Positions 39,037-47,800 of a stretch of DNA of 64,000 bases are shown here, in pieces. Each line of letters starts with the position of its first letter. Positions within the stretch are counted from its first letter, which is position 1. This stretch comes from Vibrio sinus. Lineage in GTDB: Bacteria; Pseudomonadota; Gammaproteobacteria; Enterobacterales; Vibrionaceae. The stretch spans positions 1 through 64,000 of the forward strand of contig NZ_JAMKMR010000006.1 in the NCBI RefSeq assembly GCF_023634645.1. Reading direction: 5' to 3'. A model generated the notes under the pieces. The model was not told the origin of the DNA. It saw only the letters and a program-made list of their open reading frames with translations, and ran no database searches. The position numbers were made by a program, and so were the translations under genes.

Positions 39037-39828
39037 TTACAACAACATAGTTCCAGCAACAATCATCAAAAAAACTGCAAATATTTTTTTCAGCGTTTTG
39101 GTTGGCAACCCTACGGCTAATCGCACTCCTATTTTTGTAGTAAATATCGAAGTAATAGAAATACTTAGCAAGGCTGGCAAATATACGTATCCAAGACTCC
39201 ACTTGGGTAAATCATCGGAATGGAATCCATGCAAGGTGAAGCCAATCATCCCTGCAACGGCAATCGAAAAAGCACATATTGACGATGTACCGACCGATTT
39301 TTTCATTTCGATGCCATGTCGGTTCATAAAGGGTACCGAGAGCGATCCACCGCCAACCCCAGCAAGGCTCGCGACGGTGCCGATTCCAGTGCCATACAAG
39401 GTCGTGATTAGAGAGCGTGGCATAGGTTTACTGGTCACAGCACTCACAGAGCGGAACATTTGCCATGCCATTCCCAATACAATCACACCAAACACCTTTG
39501 GCAAATACTCAGTGGGAATCCAATTGGCTATGTTGGCCCCTAGTAAGCCTCCAAGCACCACGCCAGGCACGAGGGAACGGGCGACAGAAAAGTCGATATT
39601 TTTTAATCGAATATTGTTAAATACTGAAGAGCTCGTCGTAACGATAATACATGAAAGTGATGTGGCTAACGCAATGTGCATCCCCACTTGGTCCGACACA
39701 CCAATCGTTGGTAGTAGGTAATGTAACGCTGGCACGACGGCCAACCCTCCACCGATACCAAGCAACCCCGCCAAAACTCCGACCAACAACCCCAGAATTA
39801 ATAGAGAAGAAATGAATTCAACACTCAA
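39037..39828 (-). CDS. TauE/SafE family membrane permease
   Basis: The product is 263 residues with about eight hydrophobic segments. It has the two-fold repeat typical of TauE/SafE (formerly DUF81): GLLGIGGGLAVVPALHYL near the N-terminus and SLAGVGGGSLSVPFMNRHG in the second half. The family exports sulfite, sulfoacetate or related organosulfur anions; the substrate here is unknown. It lies 8 bp after ptsP and before lgt, an insertion into the E. coli-like order ptsP-lgt, so it is probably cotranscribed. Confidence 0.85.
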   Translation of the reverse strand: MSVEFISSLLILGLLVGVLAGLLGIGGGLAVVPALHYLLPTIGVSDQVGMHIALATSLSCIIVTTSSSVFNNIRLKNIDFSVARSLVPGVVLGGLLGANIANWIPTEYLPKVFGVIVLGMAWQMFRSVSAVTSKPMPRSLITTLYGTGIGTVASLAGVGGGSLSVPFMNRHGIEMKKSVGTSSICAFSIAVAGMIGFTLHGFHSDDLPKWSLGYVYLPALLSISITSIFTTKIGVRLAVGLPTKTLKKIFAVFLMIVAGTMLL

Positions 39829-39836
39829 AGGAAAGC

Positions 39837-42083
39837 CTATTTTTTGCCCGCTCGTATAAACCCGGCGATGCCTTTATTTTCAAAAAAACGTTGCATCATA
39901 GTATATATGTTTTGGCCGTAAGGTTGAATCAAAGCTTTATCCGCCAGTTCCTTTAACTCACTAGTGCTTGATTTCCTTAAAATATACTTCACCTTCGCAA
40001 CATTGGAAGTATTCATACTGAGCGAGGTATAACCTAAGCCCACCATTAACACCGCTCCAATGGGGTCTCCAGCGAGCTCTCCACATATGCAAACTGGCAG
40101 TTTTAGTCTTTCACAGGTTTCACGTATATCTTTAAGTGCCATGATGACCGCAGGGTGAGTAGATTCATAAACATCTGAGACTCGTGAATTATTGCGATCC
40201 ACCGCCAATAGATATTGTGTCAGATCGTTCGTACCTACCGATACAAAATCAATTTTATCCACGATAAGAGGGAGAAGATATATCATTGCTGGTACTTCAA
40301 CTAAAATGCCGATTTTGGGTTTTCTAACCCTGTCATCGAGATGCAACACTTCTTGAAATGCTTGCTCGATTAGCTCGATTGCCGAATCCAACTCTCGTAC
40401 GCACGACACCATTGGCAGTAAAATGCTCAAGTTTTGATGGCGACAACTGGCTTTCAACATGGCACGGATTTGCATTAGGAAGATATCTGGATGATCAAGC
40501 GTAAATCGAATGCCGCGCCAACCTAGAAATGGATTATCTTCATCAATTGGTAAATAGGGTAAGGGTTTATCACCACCTACATCCAAGGTTCTCATGACAA
40601 CATGCTTGGTCGCGTAAGCCGTTAATACACTTTGGTAGTGTTGTGTTTGCTCTTCTTCGGAAGGAAAACGATGTTGCAGCAAAAAAGAAAATTCAGTGCG
40701 GTACAATCCGACGCCGTCGACGCCTTGATTGATAGCGATATTCGTATCGGCACTTAAACCTGCATTTAAAAAAATATCAATATGGGTGCCATCGAGCGTG
40801 ACAGCAGGCTTTCTCGACTCCTTTCCAACTTCTGCACTTAACTCGTGTTCTTCTTTTATCAAAGAGCGGTATTCTTGCAAAAGCTGTACGCTAGGAGAAA
40901 TGAACACTTCTCCGCTGTATCCGTCGACAATACCTGTCTGACCGACAATGTCAGCGGCATTCATATTGATACCCATAACGGCCGGGATCCCAAGCGCGCG
41001 AGACAAAATCGCCGCGTGCGAGTTGGCCGCCCCTTCCATTGACACCACCGCCAACAATTTTTCTTTGTCGACCGAGGCCAACAACGTTGCCGTTAGCTCC
41101 CTGACAACGAGGATAATCGGCTTTTCGACTTGAAAGCTCTCGTTTTCCGTATTGTAGAGAAAATACAAAAGCCTTTGCCCGAGCTCCCGAATGTCCTGCG
41201 CTCTCTCTGACATATACGCATCGGACATTTGAGCAAATCGATTCGAGTAGCTCTCCACCACCTGACGCAGAGCCCAATCAGCTCTATCACCTTGGTTGAT
41301 CTGAGCTTTTAAGTCATTTCTCAGCATGGGATCATTGAGCAAGTGGGTAAACAAGTCGAAAATCGCCAGCGCGTCTTTATTAATCTCATTATCTAATTTT
41401 TTGCGCATGCGGCGGAAATCGCTCAACGCCGCTTCAATTGCAAGCAGTAGCCATTCTTGTTCGAATGCAATATCAAGGGTTGACGCCGGGCATACCTGAG
41501 ACAATTGAAGCTGGCTGTCATCCCACCAAAATTCACCAATAGCAATACCTGATGACGCGCCAATGCCACTGAGTTTTAGGTGATTACTTGAAAGCAACCA
41601 CTGCCCTTGAGTCTGGGAGTGGGCGATGATCACGGCAAGCTGCGCGGCAAGGGTGACGAGAAAAGACTCTTCCATTTCGTCAAACAAGCGGGAAGATTTT
41701 TGCTGGACGACCAGCACACCAAGCACCTGCTTACGGTGAATGATTGGCGTACCAAGAAAGCTCTGGTAGACCTCTTCGCCTAGCTCGGAAAAGTATTTAA
41801 AATTGGGATGTTTTGATGCATCTGCAACATTGAGGGGCTCGGCTGACCGTTTAACTAAGCCAACCAGCCCCTCTTCGAAATTGATATGAATTTTGTCGCC
41901 TTTAAATTTCAGACCTTGAGTGGCCATCAGTTCAAGACGATGTTTTTCTTCGTTTGCCAGATAGACCGTGCAGCACTCCGTCCGCATCGCACGACAAGTT
42001 TGCTCAACTAAAACCGCTAAAGCTTGGTGAACATCATCCAGCTTTGACACTTGTTCAACGATTTCCCTTAGTTGAGAAAGCAT
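39837..42083 (-). CDS. ptsP: Phosphoenolpyruvate-protein phosphotransferase PtsP (EI-Ntr)
   Basis: PtsP is the first enzyme of the nitrogen phosphotransferase system and phosphorylates NPr. It is 748 residues, as in E. coli. An N-terminal GAF domain (about 1-165) senses nitrogen status (glutamine in E. coli). The EI-type domain follows, with the phosphohistidine in NSHAAILSRALGIPAV. The PEP-binding barrel has GVDGVGLYRTEFSFL, MRTLDVGGDKPLPYLP, NPFLGWRGIRF and the FVSVGTNDLTQYLLAVDRN loop. It begins 2 bp after the rppH stop codon, an operon conserved with E. coli. Confidence 0.97.
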   Translation of the reverse strand: MLSQLREIVEQVSKLDDVHQALAVLVEQTCRAMRTECCTVYLANEEKHRLELMATQGLKFKGDKIHINFEEGLVGLVKRSAEPLNVADASKHPNFKYFSELGEEVYQSFLGTPIIHRKQVLGVLVVQQKSSRLFDEMEESFLVTLAAQLAVIIAHSQTQGQWLLSSNHLKLSGIGASSGIAIGEFWWDDSQLQLSQVCPASTLDIAFEQEWLLLAIEAALSDFRRMRKKLDNEINKDALAIFDLFTHLLNDPMLRNDLKAQINQGDRADWALRQVVESYSNRFAQMSDAYMSERAQDIRELGQRLLYFLYNTENESFQVEKPIILVVRELTATLLASVDKEKLLAVVSMEGAANSHAAILSRALGIPAVMGINMNAADIVGQTGIVDGYSGEVFISPSVQLLQEYRSLIKEEHELSAEVGKESRKPAVTLDGTHIDIFLNAGLSADTNIAINQGVDGVGLYRTEFSFLLQHRFPSEEEQTQHYQSVLTAYATKHVVMRTLDVGGDKPLPYLPIDEDNPFLGWRGIRFTLDHPDIFLMQIRAMLKASCRHQNLSILLPMVSCVRELDSAIELIEQAFQEVLHLDDRVRKPKIGILVEVPAMIYLLPLIVDKIDFVSVGTNDLTQYLLAVDRNNSRVSDVYESTHPAVIMALKDIRETCERLKLPVCICGELAGDPIGAVLMVGLGYTSLSMNTSNVAKVKYILRKSSTSELKELADKALIQPYGQNIYTMMQRFFENKGIAGFIRAGKK

Positions 42084-42085
42084 GT

Positions 42086-42604
42086 CTACCCTCTGCGCTT
42101 CTTCCGCTTACCTTTTTTCTTTCGTTCCTTGAATGGCATCGCTAAAGAGGCAAATTCTTTCATGGCGCGACGGTATACATCGCGTTTAAAAGAAACCACT
42201 TGTCTCACCGGGTACCAATAACTTACCCATCTCCATCCATCAAATTCTGGGGAGTGACCTTTATGCATGTCGATTGCAGATTCATCGCAATCTAACCGCA
42301 GCAAAAACCACTTCTGCTTTTGACCAATACAAACTGGCTTAGAATCCCACCGAACTAATCGCTTAGGTAACTTATACCTAAGCCAGTGGCGACTTGTCGC
42401 TACGACTTTAACGTCTTTTTTCGTTAGCCCAACTTCCTCATATAGCTCTCTAAACATGGCTTGCTCAGGTGTTTCACCATCATCGATACCACCCTGAGGA
42501 AACTGCCAAGAATGTTGTCCGTATCGTTTTGCCCAGAAGACTTGACCATGGCTATTGCAGATTACTATTCCCACATTTAAGCGGTAACCCTCGCCATCTA
42601 TCAC
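42086..42604 (-). CDS. rppH: RNA 5'-pyrophosphohydrolase RppH
   Basis: RppH removes 5' phosphates from mRNA and so starts RNase E-dependent decay. The product is 172 residues (E. coli 176). The Nudix box [23 protein letters not shown] fits Gx5Ex7REUxEExGU. The N-terminus [17 protein letters not shown] is that of the family, which supports the GTG start at 42604. The C-terminus is very basic ([14 protein letters not shown]). A DnaA-box cluster lies immediately upstream. Confidence 0.96.
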   Translation of the reverse strand: MIDGEGYRLNVGIVICNSHGQVFWAKRYGQHSWQFPQGGIDDGETPEQAMFRELYEEVGLTKKDVKVVATSRHWLRYKLPKRLVRWDSKPVCIGQKQKWFLLRLDCDESAIDMHKGHSPEFDGWRWVSYWYPVRQVVSFKRDVYRRAMKEFASLAMPFKERKKKGKRKKRRG

Positions 42605-43237
42605 TGGCCAACCTCAATTAAAATCATTTATTACAGTGATTTTTCCATAGATCCCTAGCATGAGCAAATTTACCGTTGTGTTTGACGCACAGTTTCAGAC
42701 TTTGCCATCAGAGATTGGATAACTTTCCGTCAACTTTAAGGTTATCAACAAAAAATAATGTTCAAACCAGTTTTATTCACCTTTTCTGTGAATAACTATG
42801 TGTAGAATTCACAAATAAATGATCATTTTCTTTCACTGATCATAGCAATGATACAAGAAAAGCGAAAATATCACAGAAAACTCCATATAATACATGAAAT
42901 TAAAATACGAGTTAGAGTCCTAACTGTCGTAATACATTCATACAATAGAGCACATTCTCAAGTGGTCAAAGATCCATCAGACAAGACTTTATCCACACAT
43001 CTCACATAATTCTCGCTTTGAAACCGAGCAAATATGCGCTTCAAACACGGCAAGCAATACTGTTTATTTATACAGAGTAAAAACTTTCTAATCTAAACTT
43101 AAGAACCTGTGGATAAGTTAAAAGTGTGGCCATAACCTCACTGGCCTAAATTCCAGCGCAGCTCATCCACCTCGCTGAAACTCGCATCTTGAAGTGACTT
43201 AGGTATACAATGAACTTTTCAGCTTGTTATTGTATCT
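42605..43237. other. Gene-free rppH-mutH intergenic region with DnaA-box cluster
   Basis: This is the longest gap in the window: 633 bp, A/T-rich, with no supported ORF between divergent rppH and mutH. It carries five DnaA-box-like 9-mers, three perfect (see the next entry). The promoters of both genes must also lie here but were not resolved. Confidence 0.7.
42742..43117. promoter_or_regulatory. DnaA-box cluster, candidate DARS2-like element
   Basis: Boxes: TTATCAACA at 42742-42750 (+, one mismatch), TTATTCACC at 42773-42781 (+, one mismatch), TTATTCACA at 42787-42795 (-, perfect), TTATCCACA at 42989-42997 (+, perfect), TTATCCACA at 43109-43117 (-, perfect). The first three lie within 54 bp, with two of them head to head 5 bp apart, resembling the three-box core of E. 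coli DARS elements. As I recall, E. coli DARS2, which recharges ADP-DnaA to ATP-DnaA, lies beside mutH. No clear IHF or Fis site could be assigned by eye. Confidence 0.65.
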
Positions 43238-43903
43238 ATGAAGCCAGAACCACAGTCCGAAGCAGAGCTGCTTGAACGTGCAACGTCAATAGCAGGAGTA
43301 AGCTTTCAGGAATTAGCGGAAGAAGCCAACAAACCCGTTCCAGATTCCCTCAAAAGAGATAAAGGATGGGTTGGTCAACTATTAGAGTGGCATTTAGGCG
43401 CTCCCTCAGGCAGTAAGCCTCAACCTGATTTCGATAAGCTCGGCATAGAGCTGAAAAGCATTCCCATCAGTTATGCTGGATTACCGCTAGAATCGACCTT
43501 CGTTTGCGTGGCACCTTTGACCGGTTTGAACGGCGTTGTCTGGCAAGACAGTCATGTGAAAAACAAGCTATCACGCGTACTGTGGGTCCCCGTCGAAGGT
43601 GAGAGAGAGATACCGTTAGCAGAGAGAAGGGTCGGCACACCAGTTATTTGGTCTCCATCAGCTGAAGAAGAAAAAGCGCTGCGAGAGGATTGGGAAGAGT
43701 TAATGGAGATGATCGCACTTGGCCAGGTCAATCGTATTTCAGCCAAAATGGGAGAGGTGTTACAAATACGTCCAAAAGCGGCAAATGGTCGAGTACTCAC
43801 CGACGCTTATGGCTCATCCGGCAAATTGATTAAAACGTTGCCTAGAGGCTTTTACCTGCGTACAACCTTCACTGCCAATATATTGGCCCAGCACTTTGCG
43901 TAA
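43238..43903 (+). CDS. mutH: DNA mismatch repair endonuclease MutH
   Basis: MutH nicks the unmethylated strand at hemimethylated GATC sites after activation by MutS/MutL. The product is 221 residues (E. coli 229). The restriction-enzyme-like DxnExK active site is in [13 protein letters not shown], with Asp64, Glu71 and Lys73 equivalent to E. coli Asp70, Glu77 and Lys79, and Glu50 in LLEWHLG. Its presence implies Dam-directed repair in this organism. Confidence 0.97.
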   Translation: MKPEPQSEAELLERATSIAGVSFQELAEEANKPVPDSLKRDKGWVGQLLEWHLGAPSGSKPQPDFDKLGIELKSIPISYAGLPLESTFVCVAPLTGLNGVVWQDSHVKNKLSRVLWVPVEGEREIPLAERRVGTPVIWSPSAEEEKALREDWEELMEMIALGQVNRISAKMGEVLQIRPKAANGRVLTDAYGSSGKLIKTLPRGFYLRTTFTANILAQHFA

Positions 43904-43915
43904 CTTGGATAACAA

Positions 43916-44218
43916 TTACAAAGATAACTCTACATCGCAATATCTCTGTCCATCGGCAGATCCGCATTCGTCATAGGCATTGTGTAATCGTAAATAGGCC
44001 CTATCCACACCTAATCGCAATAGCTCTTCTTTTACCCGATCAATGGACTCAAAATGCAGTGGCTCGTCATCATTTTTAATCGGTTCTAGGTGATGCTTAT
44101 ATTCCACTGCTAATAAGTATTGAGGCAGGCCAGAGCAACCGATTACATACACTTTGGGTGGTTGATGGTTACTACTCAACGCGCCTTGAAACCATTTATT
44201 TAATTGTTCTTTATTCAT
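43916..44218 (-). CDS. Small uncharacterised protein, DUF6482-like
   Basis: The ATG at 44218 has a GGGGGAGAG ribosome binding site and gives 100 residues; the open frame continues to 44329 without a better start. The sequence PKVYVIGCSGLPQYLLAVEYKHHLEPI, then RVKEELLRLGVDRAYLRLHNAYDECG, looks like the small DUF6482 proteins, which end in a similar HDEMCG segment, but I cannot confirm the family. It is soluble, with no signal peptide. Function is unknown. It is convergent with mutH (12-bp gap) and divergent from tas. Confidence 0.7.
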   Translation of the reverse strand: MNKEQLNKWFQGALSSNHQPPKVYVIGCSGLPQYLLAVEYKHHLEPIKNDDEPLHFESIDRVKEELLRLGVDRAYLRLHNAYDECGSADGQRYCDVELSL

Positions 44219-44377
44219 ATTCTCTCCCCCAATTAGAAGTCTAGTTAATATATCGGCATTTACTAAACCGACTGAAGGGAAATTTTGTGGCAACTCAATA
44301 ATTAATAATGAAATCCTCTTCCCTAGCACTATCCATTTACCCTATAGTGAATATTCCCAGGCGATAAGGAATGTCAT

Positions 44378-45412
44378 ATGCAATATTCAAAACTGCCCAA
44401 CTCTACGCTTGAAATCAGTAAGCTCTGCCTTGGAACCATGACATTTGGTGAACAAAACAACGAAGCGGATGCCTTCAACCAGCTCGATTTCGCTATTGAG
44501 CGCGGCATCAACTTTATCGATACTGCAGAGATGTACCCCGTTCCTCCCGTGGAAAAAACTCAAGGACTGACCGAAAGTTATATTGGCAACTGGCTAAAAA
44601 GGTCGGGTAAAAGAGAAAAAGTAATACTCGCCACCAAGATAACTGGCCCAAGATATTACTCGCATATTCGCGAAAACAATTCGTTAGACAGAAGAAATAT
44701 ACACACAGCCATCGATGACAGCTTAAAGCGACTCGGCACAGACTATGTCGATCTCTACCAAATACACTGGCCGCAGAGAGACACAAACTGCTTTGGTAAG
44801 CTTAATTACCCCTATCCCGAGCAACGAGAAGATGTCACGCTCATCGAAACTCTAGAGGCGCTCAGTGAATTGGTCAATGCCGGAAAAGTTCGTTATATCG
44901 GTGTATCGAACGATACGCCATGGGGGGTCATGAGCTTGGTTCACCTCGCTGAAAAACATTCACTTGCTAAAATTGTCTCCATTCAGAACCCCTATAATTT
45001 ACTCAACCGAAGCTTTGAAGTGGGCTTATCTGAAATTAGCCATTATGAAGGTGTCCAGTTGCTTGCCTATTCCCCCCTCGCATTTGGCAGCTTATCCGGA
45101 AAATATCTCAATGGGGCAAGACCTGAAGGCGCAAGATGCACGCTGTTTGAGCGTTTTTCACGCTATTTTACCCCGCAAGGGGTGAAAGCCACCGAAGCCT
45201 ACGTCGATATTGCTCTTAGGCATAATTTGGACCCAGCCCAGATGGCTTTAGCATTTGTAAATCAACGACCATTTACCGCATCCAGTATTATTGGAGCGAC
45301 CAATCTTGAGCAACTTGAAGACAATATAAATAGTCTTGATGTTCAATTAACCAACGAAATCTTAGAAGAGATTCAGCAAGTGGGCACGACATATTCTAAT
45401 CCATGCCCATAA
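44378..45412 (+). CDS. tas: Aldo/keto reductase Tas
   Basis: This is a NADP(H)-dependent aldo/keto reductase of 344 residues (E. coli Tas 346). The AKR barrel shows FIDTAEMYP (catalytic Asp and Tyr), VILATKITGP (catalytic Lys), VDLYQIHWPQRD and a C-terminal SSIIGATNLEQLEDNI NADPH-binding segment. Tas was found in E. coli as a suppressor of tyrosine auxotrophy; its natural substrate is unsettled. It is near mutH, as in E. coli. Confidence 0.93.
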   Translation: MQYSKLPNSTLEISKLCLGTMTFGEQNNEADAFNQLDFAIERGINFIDTAEMYPVPPVEKTQGLTESYIGNWLKRSGKREKVILATKITGPRYYSHIRENNSLDRRNIHTAIDDSLKRLGTDYVDLYQIHWPQRDTNCFGKLNYPYPEQREDVTLIETLEALSELVNAGKVRYIGVSNDTPWGVMSLVHLAEKHSLAKIVSIQNPYNLLNRSFEVGLSEISHYEGVQLLAYSPLAFGSLSGKYLNGARPEGARCTLFERFSRYFTPQGVKATEAYVDIALRHNLDPAQMALAFVNQRPFTASSIIGATNLEQLEDNINSLDVQLTNEILEEIQQVGTTYSNPCP

Positions 45413-45428
45413 AATCGTGTGAAATGTC

Positions 45429-45451
45429 GGGCTAGCGCCACGCGCTAGCCC
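45429..45451. terminator. GC-rich hairpin between tas and the DUF1127 gene
   Basis: A perfect 10-bp stem (45429-45438 with 45442-45451, GGGCTAGCGC and GCGCTAGCCC) with a CAC loop lies between convergent genes. No strong T tract follows on either strand, so terminator function is probable but not certain. Confidence 0.6.
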
Positions 45452-45457
45452 ATTGTC

Positions 45458-45709
45458 TTACGTGACGGGTCTTATATGTAAAGACTGACGAAGCAAACGT
45501 ACAGTTCGTTTCGCTTTAACTTGAACTGGAACGCTAACTACCGTGGTACGGCCTTCACGATCCAAACCAATGTCTTTTAATAAGTGCTCATTTTGCCAAG
45601 GTGACAAAAAGGCTTCGCGACGTAATGCTTTTCTGTATTCACGCTCTTCACGGCGTAAATCGGCTTGTACTAACAGTACTGCTAACTTTAGATAAATTGA
45701 GTGACGCAT
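45458..45709 (-). CDS. DUF1127 family small protein
   Basis: The product is 83 residues and strongly basic. The DUF1127 core is visible as REAFLSPWQNEHLLKDIGLDREGR. In alphaproteobacteria such proteins bind RNA and affect phosphate and carbon metabolism; the role in Vibrio is unknown. GGAG lies about 8 nt before the ATG, and its GG is part of the downstream arm of a hairpin (CCAGTA/TACTGG, 45719-45739), which may limit translation. A possible small ORF lies upstream on the same strand. Confidence 0.8.
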   Translation of the reverse strand: MRHSIYLKLAVLLVQADLRREEREYRKALRREAFLSPWQNEHLLKDIGLDREGRTTVVSVPVQVKAKRTVRLLRQSLHIRPVT

Positions 45710-45821
45710 AATGGTTCTCCAGTATATAGGTATTACTGGGGAATAGCAGAGAGCAAAGGTCGGTCAAAGATACGCTCTTAATTCGCTGCCAGTTCCCGCA
45801 GCCAGATTAAGAGGTTGCGGA

Positions 45822-45935
45822 CTAATTATCTGTTTGGGCGTCTTGGGACGGGTTACCGATATGTAAGGTAAACGGCGTGCCAGTGAACATCACCAAATGA
45901 CGAGGGGCACATTCAGTACGCTTGAAATCGTTCAT
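45822..45935 (-). CDS. Putative 37-residue protein of unknown function
   Basis: An ATG at 45935 preceded by AGAGGAGAG, a near-ideal ribosome binding site, opens a 38-codon frame (MNDFKRTECAPRHLVMFTG...) ending IGNPSQDAQTDN and TAG at 45824-45822. It has no membrane segment or recognised domain. It is on the same strand as the DUF1127 gene 112 bp downstream. The support is the ribosome binding site and lack of any other use of the segment; coding has not been shown. Confidence 0.5.
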   Translation of the reverse strand: MNDFKRTECAPRHLVMFTGTPFTLHIGNPSQDAQTDN

Positions 45936-46160
45936 GATGTCTCTCCTCTGTAGGTAATTAATCCGATTAAGATAGGGGGTAAGCAGACTTCCTGCTCACG
46001 TTTAAATTGTAAGCAATTGATATTTTTAAGCAAGAACAAATCATAGCCAAGTCAAAAAACAATCAATTAACCTATGATTAACAATTCTATCGCATCCAAA
46101 CTAACACATTTGTCTGAAATACTGATTAATCTTGGCATATTGCATGACTTCACCATCAAA
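45936..46160. other. Non-coding segment downstream of vpsR
   Basis: A/T-rich DNA between the vpsR stop and the small ORF. I see no convincing terminator hairpin or further gene. Promoter signals for the 37-codon ORF and the DUF1127 gene should lie here but are not clear. Confidence 0.4.
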
Positions 46161-47495
46161 TTAGACTAATTCTTCATTGATCAGATTATGTTTATTTAGC
46201 AGTCGATACATGGTTGCTCTCGAGATCCCAAGTTCTTTTGCCGCGATAGACACTTGGCCTTCGTTAAATTCCAAAGCCAAGCGCAGTGCCTCTTTTTCAC
46301 TGCGCTCACGGATGCCTTTTAGACTCCGTGCGCTTTCATCGGAGGAAGGTAATTCAAAATCGGTAACCTGCAACGTTGCATTCTCAGACATGAGTACCGC
46401 ACGCTTTATTTGGTTTATTAGCTCTCTCACATTGCCCGGCCAATAGTGATCACTTAGGGCTTCCATGGCTTCCGTCGAGAGGGTTCTCGGCTGAGCATTA
46501 AACTCTTTAGAAAATTCTTGTAGGAAGTGACGTGCGAGCATTACCACATCATTGGAACGCTCTTTTAAACTCGGCACATTAATGCGCAACACATTAATAT
46601 AGTGATACAGCTCTTCGTTAAATTCGCCATCGATTAACGCTTTCTCCATATCAGATGAGTTGGCCGATAAAATCCTCACATCAACATCAATACTTCCCTT
46701 TGCCGATTCAACACGACCTTCTTGGAAAAAGCGCAGTAGATTGAGCTGTTGGGTTTTCGGTAGCGTTAATACATCATTAAGTAAGATTGTCCCGCCATCA
46801 GCACGTTCTAACATTGAAATCTGGGTGTCGTCTTCGCGCTCAATACCAAATAAATCACACTCTAATCGCCGCTCTGACATGGCCCGGCAATTCACTGATA
46901 TAAACTCTTTTTGGCTACGAGCGGACGTTTTGTGAATGGCCGATGCGACCAACTCTTTCCCTACACCGTTTTCACCTGAGATAAGAATACTAACGTCAGT
47001 CGGGCCGATACGCTTGATTTGATCGCGCAAGCGCTTGATGGGCGCAGACTCACCAATTAAGCCTATATTGTCTTCAGAATCATAATGAGGCCAAACTTTC
47101 TTCTCCAGCTTTAACATGCCAAGCTGATGACCAATGGTATTGAGAAGTTGAGCATCTGGAATTGGAGCAGTAAAGAAATCAATACAGAAGTTGACGATAA
47201 ACTGGCAGATTGTATCTGAGCCTAATTGCGATTCTCGAATAAAAGCAAGCCAACGAACCTGTTTGTAATTGCTCACAAGGTTCGCGATTCCATTTAAGCT
47301 AAATTCATCGTGACTTAAATCTACAATGCCAATACAGGGCCCAGCTTCAGCAAACAGCTCATTGGCTTGCCTTAAATCTGAACATTGAGTGCATTTCCAG
47401 CCCACTTTCTCCAATACAGCGAGCCAGGATTCATAAGAGCCTCCAACATGAATCAGTGATCCAGGCTTCGAATCCATACGAAACTGACTAGCCAT
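46161..47495 (-). CDS. vpsR: Biofilm master regulator VpsR (NtrC-like, cyclic-di-GMP responsive)
   Basis: VpsR activates exopolysaccharide (vps) and biofilm genes in response to cyclic-di-GMP in V. cholerae. The product is 444 residues, as there. The N-terminal receiver-like domain keeps Asp59 (GIVDLSHDEF). The AAA+ domain (about 145-370) has a Walker A GENGVGKE, and a Fis-type helix-turn-helix lies at the C-terminus (GQVSIAAKELGISRATMYRLL). The GAFTGA loop that contacts sigma-54 is absent, in its place DLFGIEREDD, in line with VpsR working with sigma-70. AGGAG lies before the ATG. The vps target genes are not in the window. Confidence 0.95.
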   Translation of the reverse strand: MASQFRMDSKPGSLIHVGGSYESWLAVLEKVGWKCTQCSDLRQANELFAEAGPCIGIVDLSHDEFSLNGIANLVSNYKQVRWLAFIRESQLGSDTICQFIVNFCIDFFTAPIPDAQLLNTIGHQLGMLKLEKKVWPHYDSEDNIGLIGESAPIKRLRDQIKRIGPTDVSILISGENGVGKELVASAIHKTSARSQKEFISVNCRAMSERRLECDLFGIEREDDTQISMLERADGGTILLNDVLTLPKTQQLNLLRFFQEGRVESAKGSIDVDVRILSANSSDMEKALIDGEFNEELYHYINVLRINVPSLKERSNDVVMLARHFLQEFSKEFNAQPRTLSTEAMEALSDHYWPGNVRELINQIKRAVLMSENATLQVTDFELPSSDESARSLKGIRERSEKEALRLALEFNEGQVSIAAKELGISRATMYRLLNKHNLINEELV

Positions 47496-47750
47496 CTACA
47501 TTTCTCCTATGTTTAAGCCGATAATAGGTAATCTTGATTTTTAGTTGTTATAGAGCAATTGGGCATGACAGAGCGCAGCTACCCAATATCTCATTGTTAA
47601 GACTAGACTCGGAATTGAGACTTTTCCACGCAGGGTTTCTTGTCATTTCAAGGAGAGTTAGCCAGTCAGAATTGACTGAGCATTGAAGGTAAGAGGTAAT
47701 AATTATGCCCAATTAACAAGTTAGCGATTTTGAGCATGTAAACGGAAGGC
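47496..47750. other. vpsR-lysS intergenic region
   Basis: About 255 bp upstream of vpsR and downstream of lysS. It must hold the vpsR promoter, but no clear -10/-35 pair or operator was recognised, and no small ORF with a ribosome binding site was found. Confidence 0.4.
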
Positions 47751-47780
47751 ATTAAAAAAGCCACTGTGACAGTGGCTTTT
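47751..47780 (-). terminator. Rho-independent terminator of lysS
   Basis: A 10-bp stem (47756-47765 with 47771-47780, AAAAGCCACT and AGTGGCTTTT) with a 5-nt loop. On the minus strand it ends in six T. It lies 20 bp after the lysS stop codon. Confidence 0.85.
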
Positions 47781-47800
47781 ACTCTAGCAGTATCTTGTGA

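Noticed and set aside
39098..39721. A 207-codon plus-strand ORF
   Set aside because: Antisense to the TauE/SafE gene, with low-complexity composition rich in Pro and Thr; typical shadow of a membrane protein.
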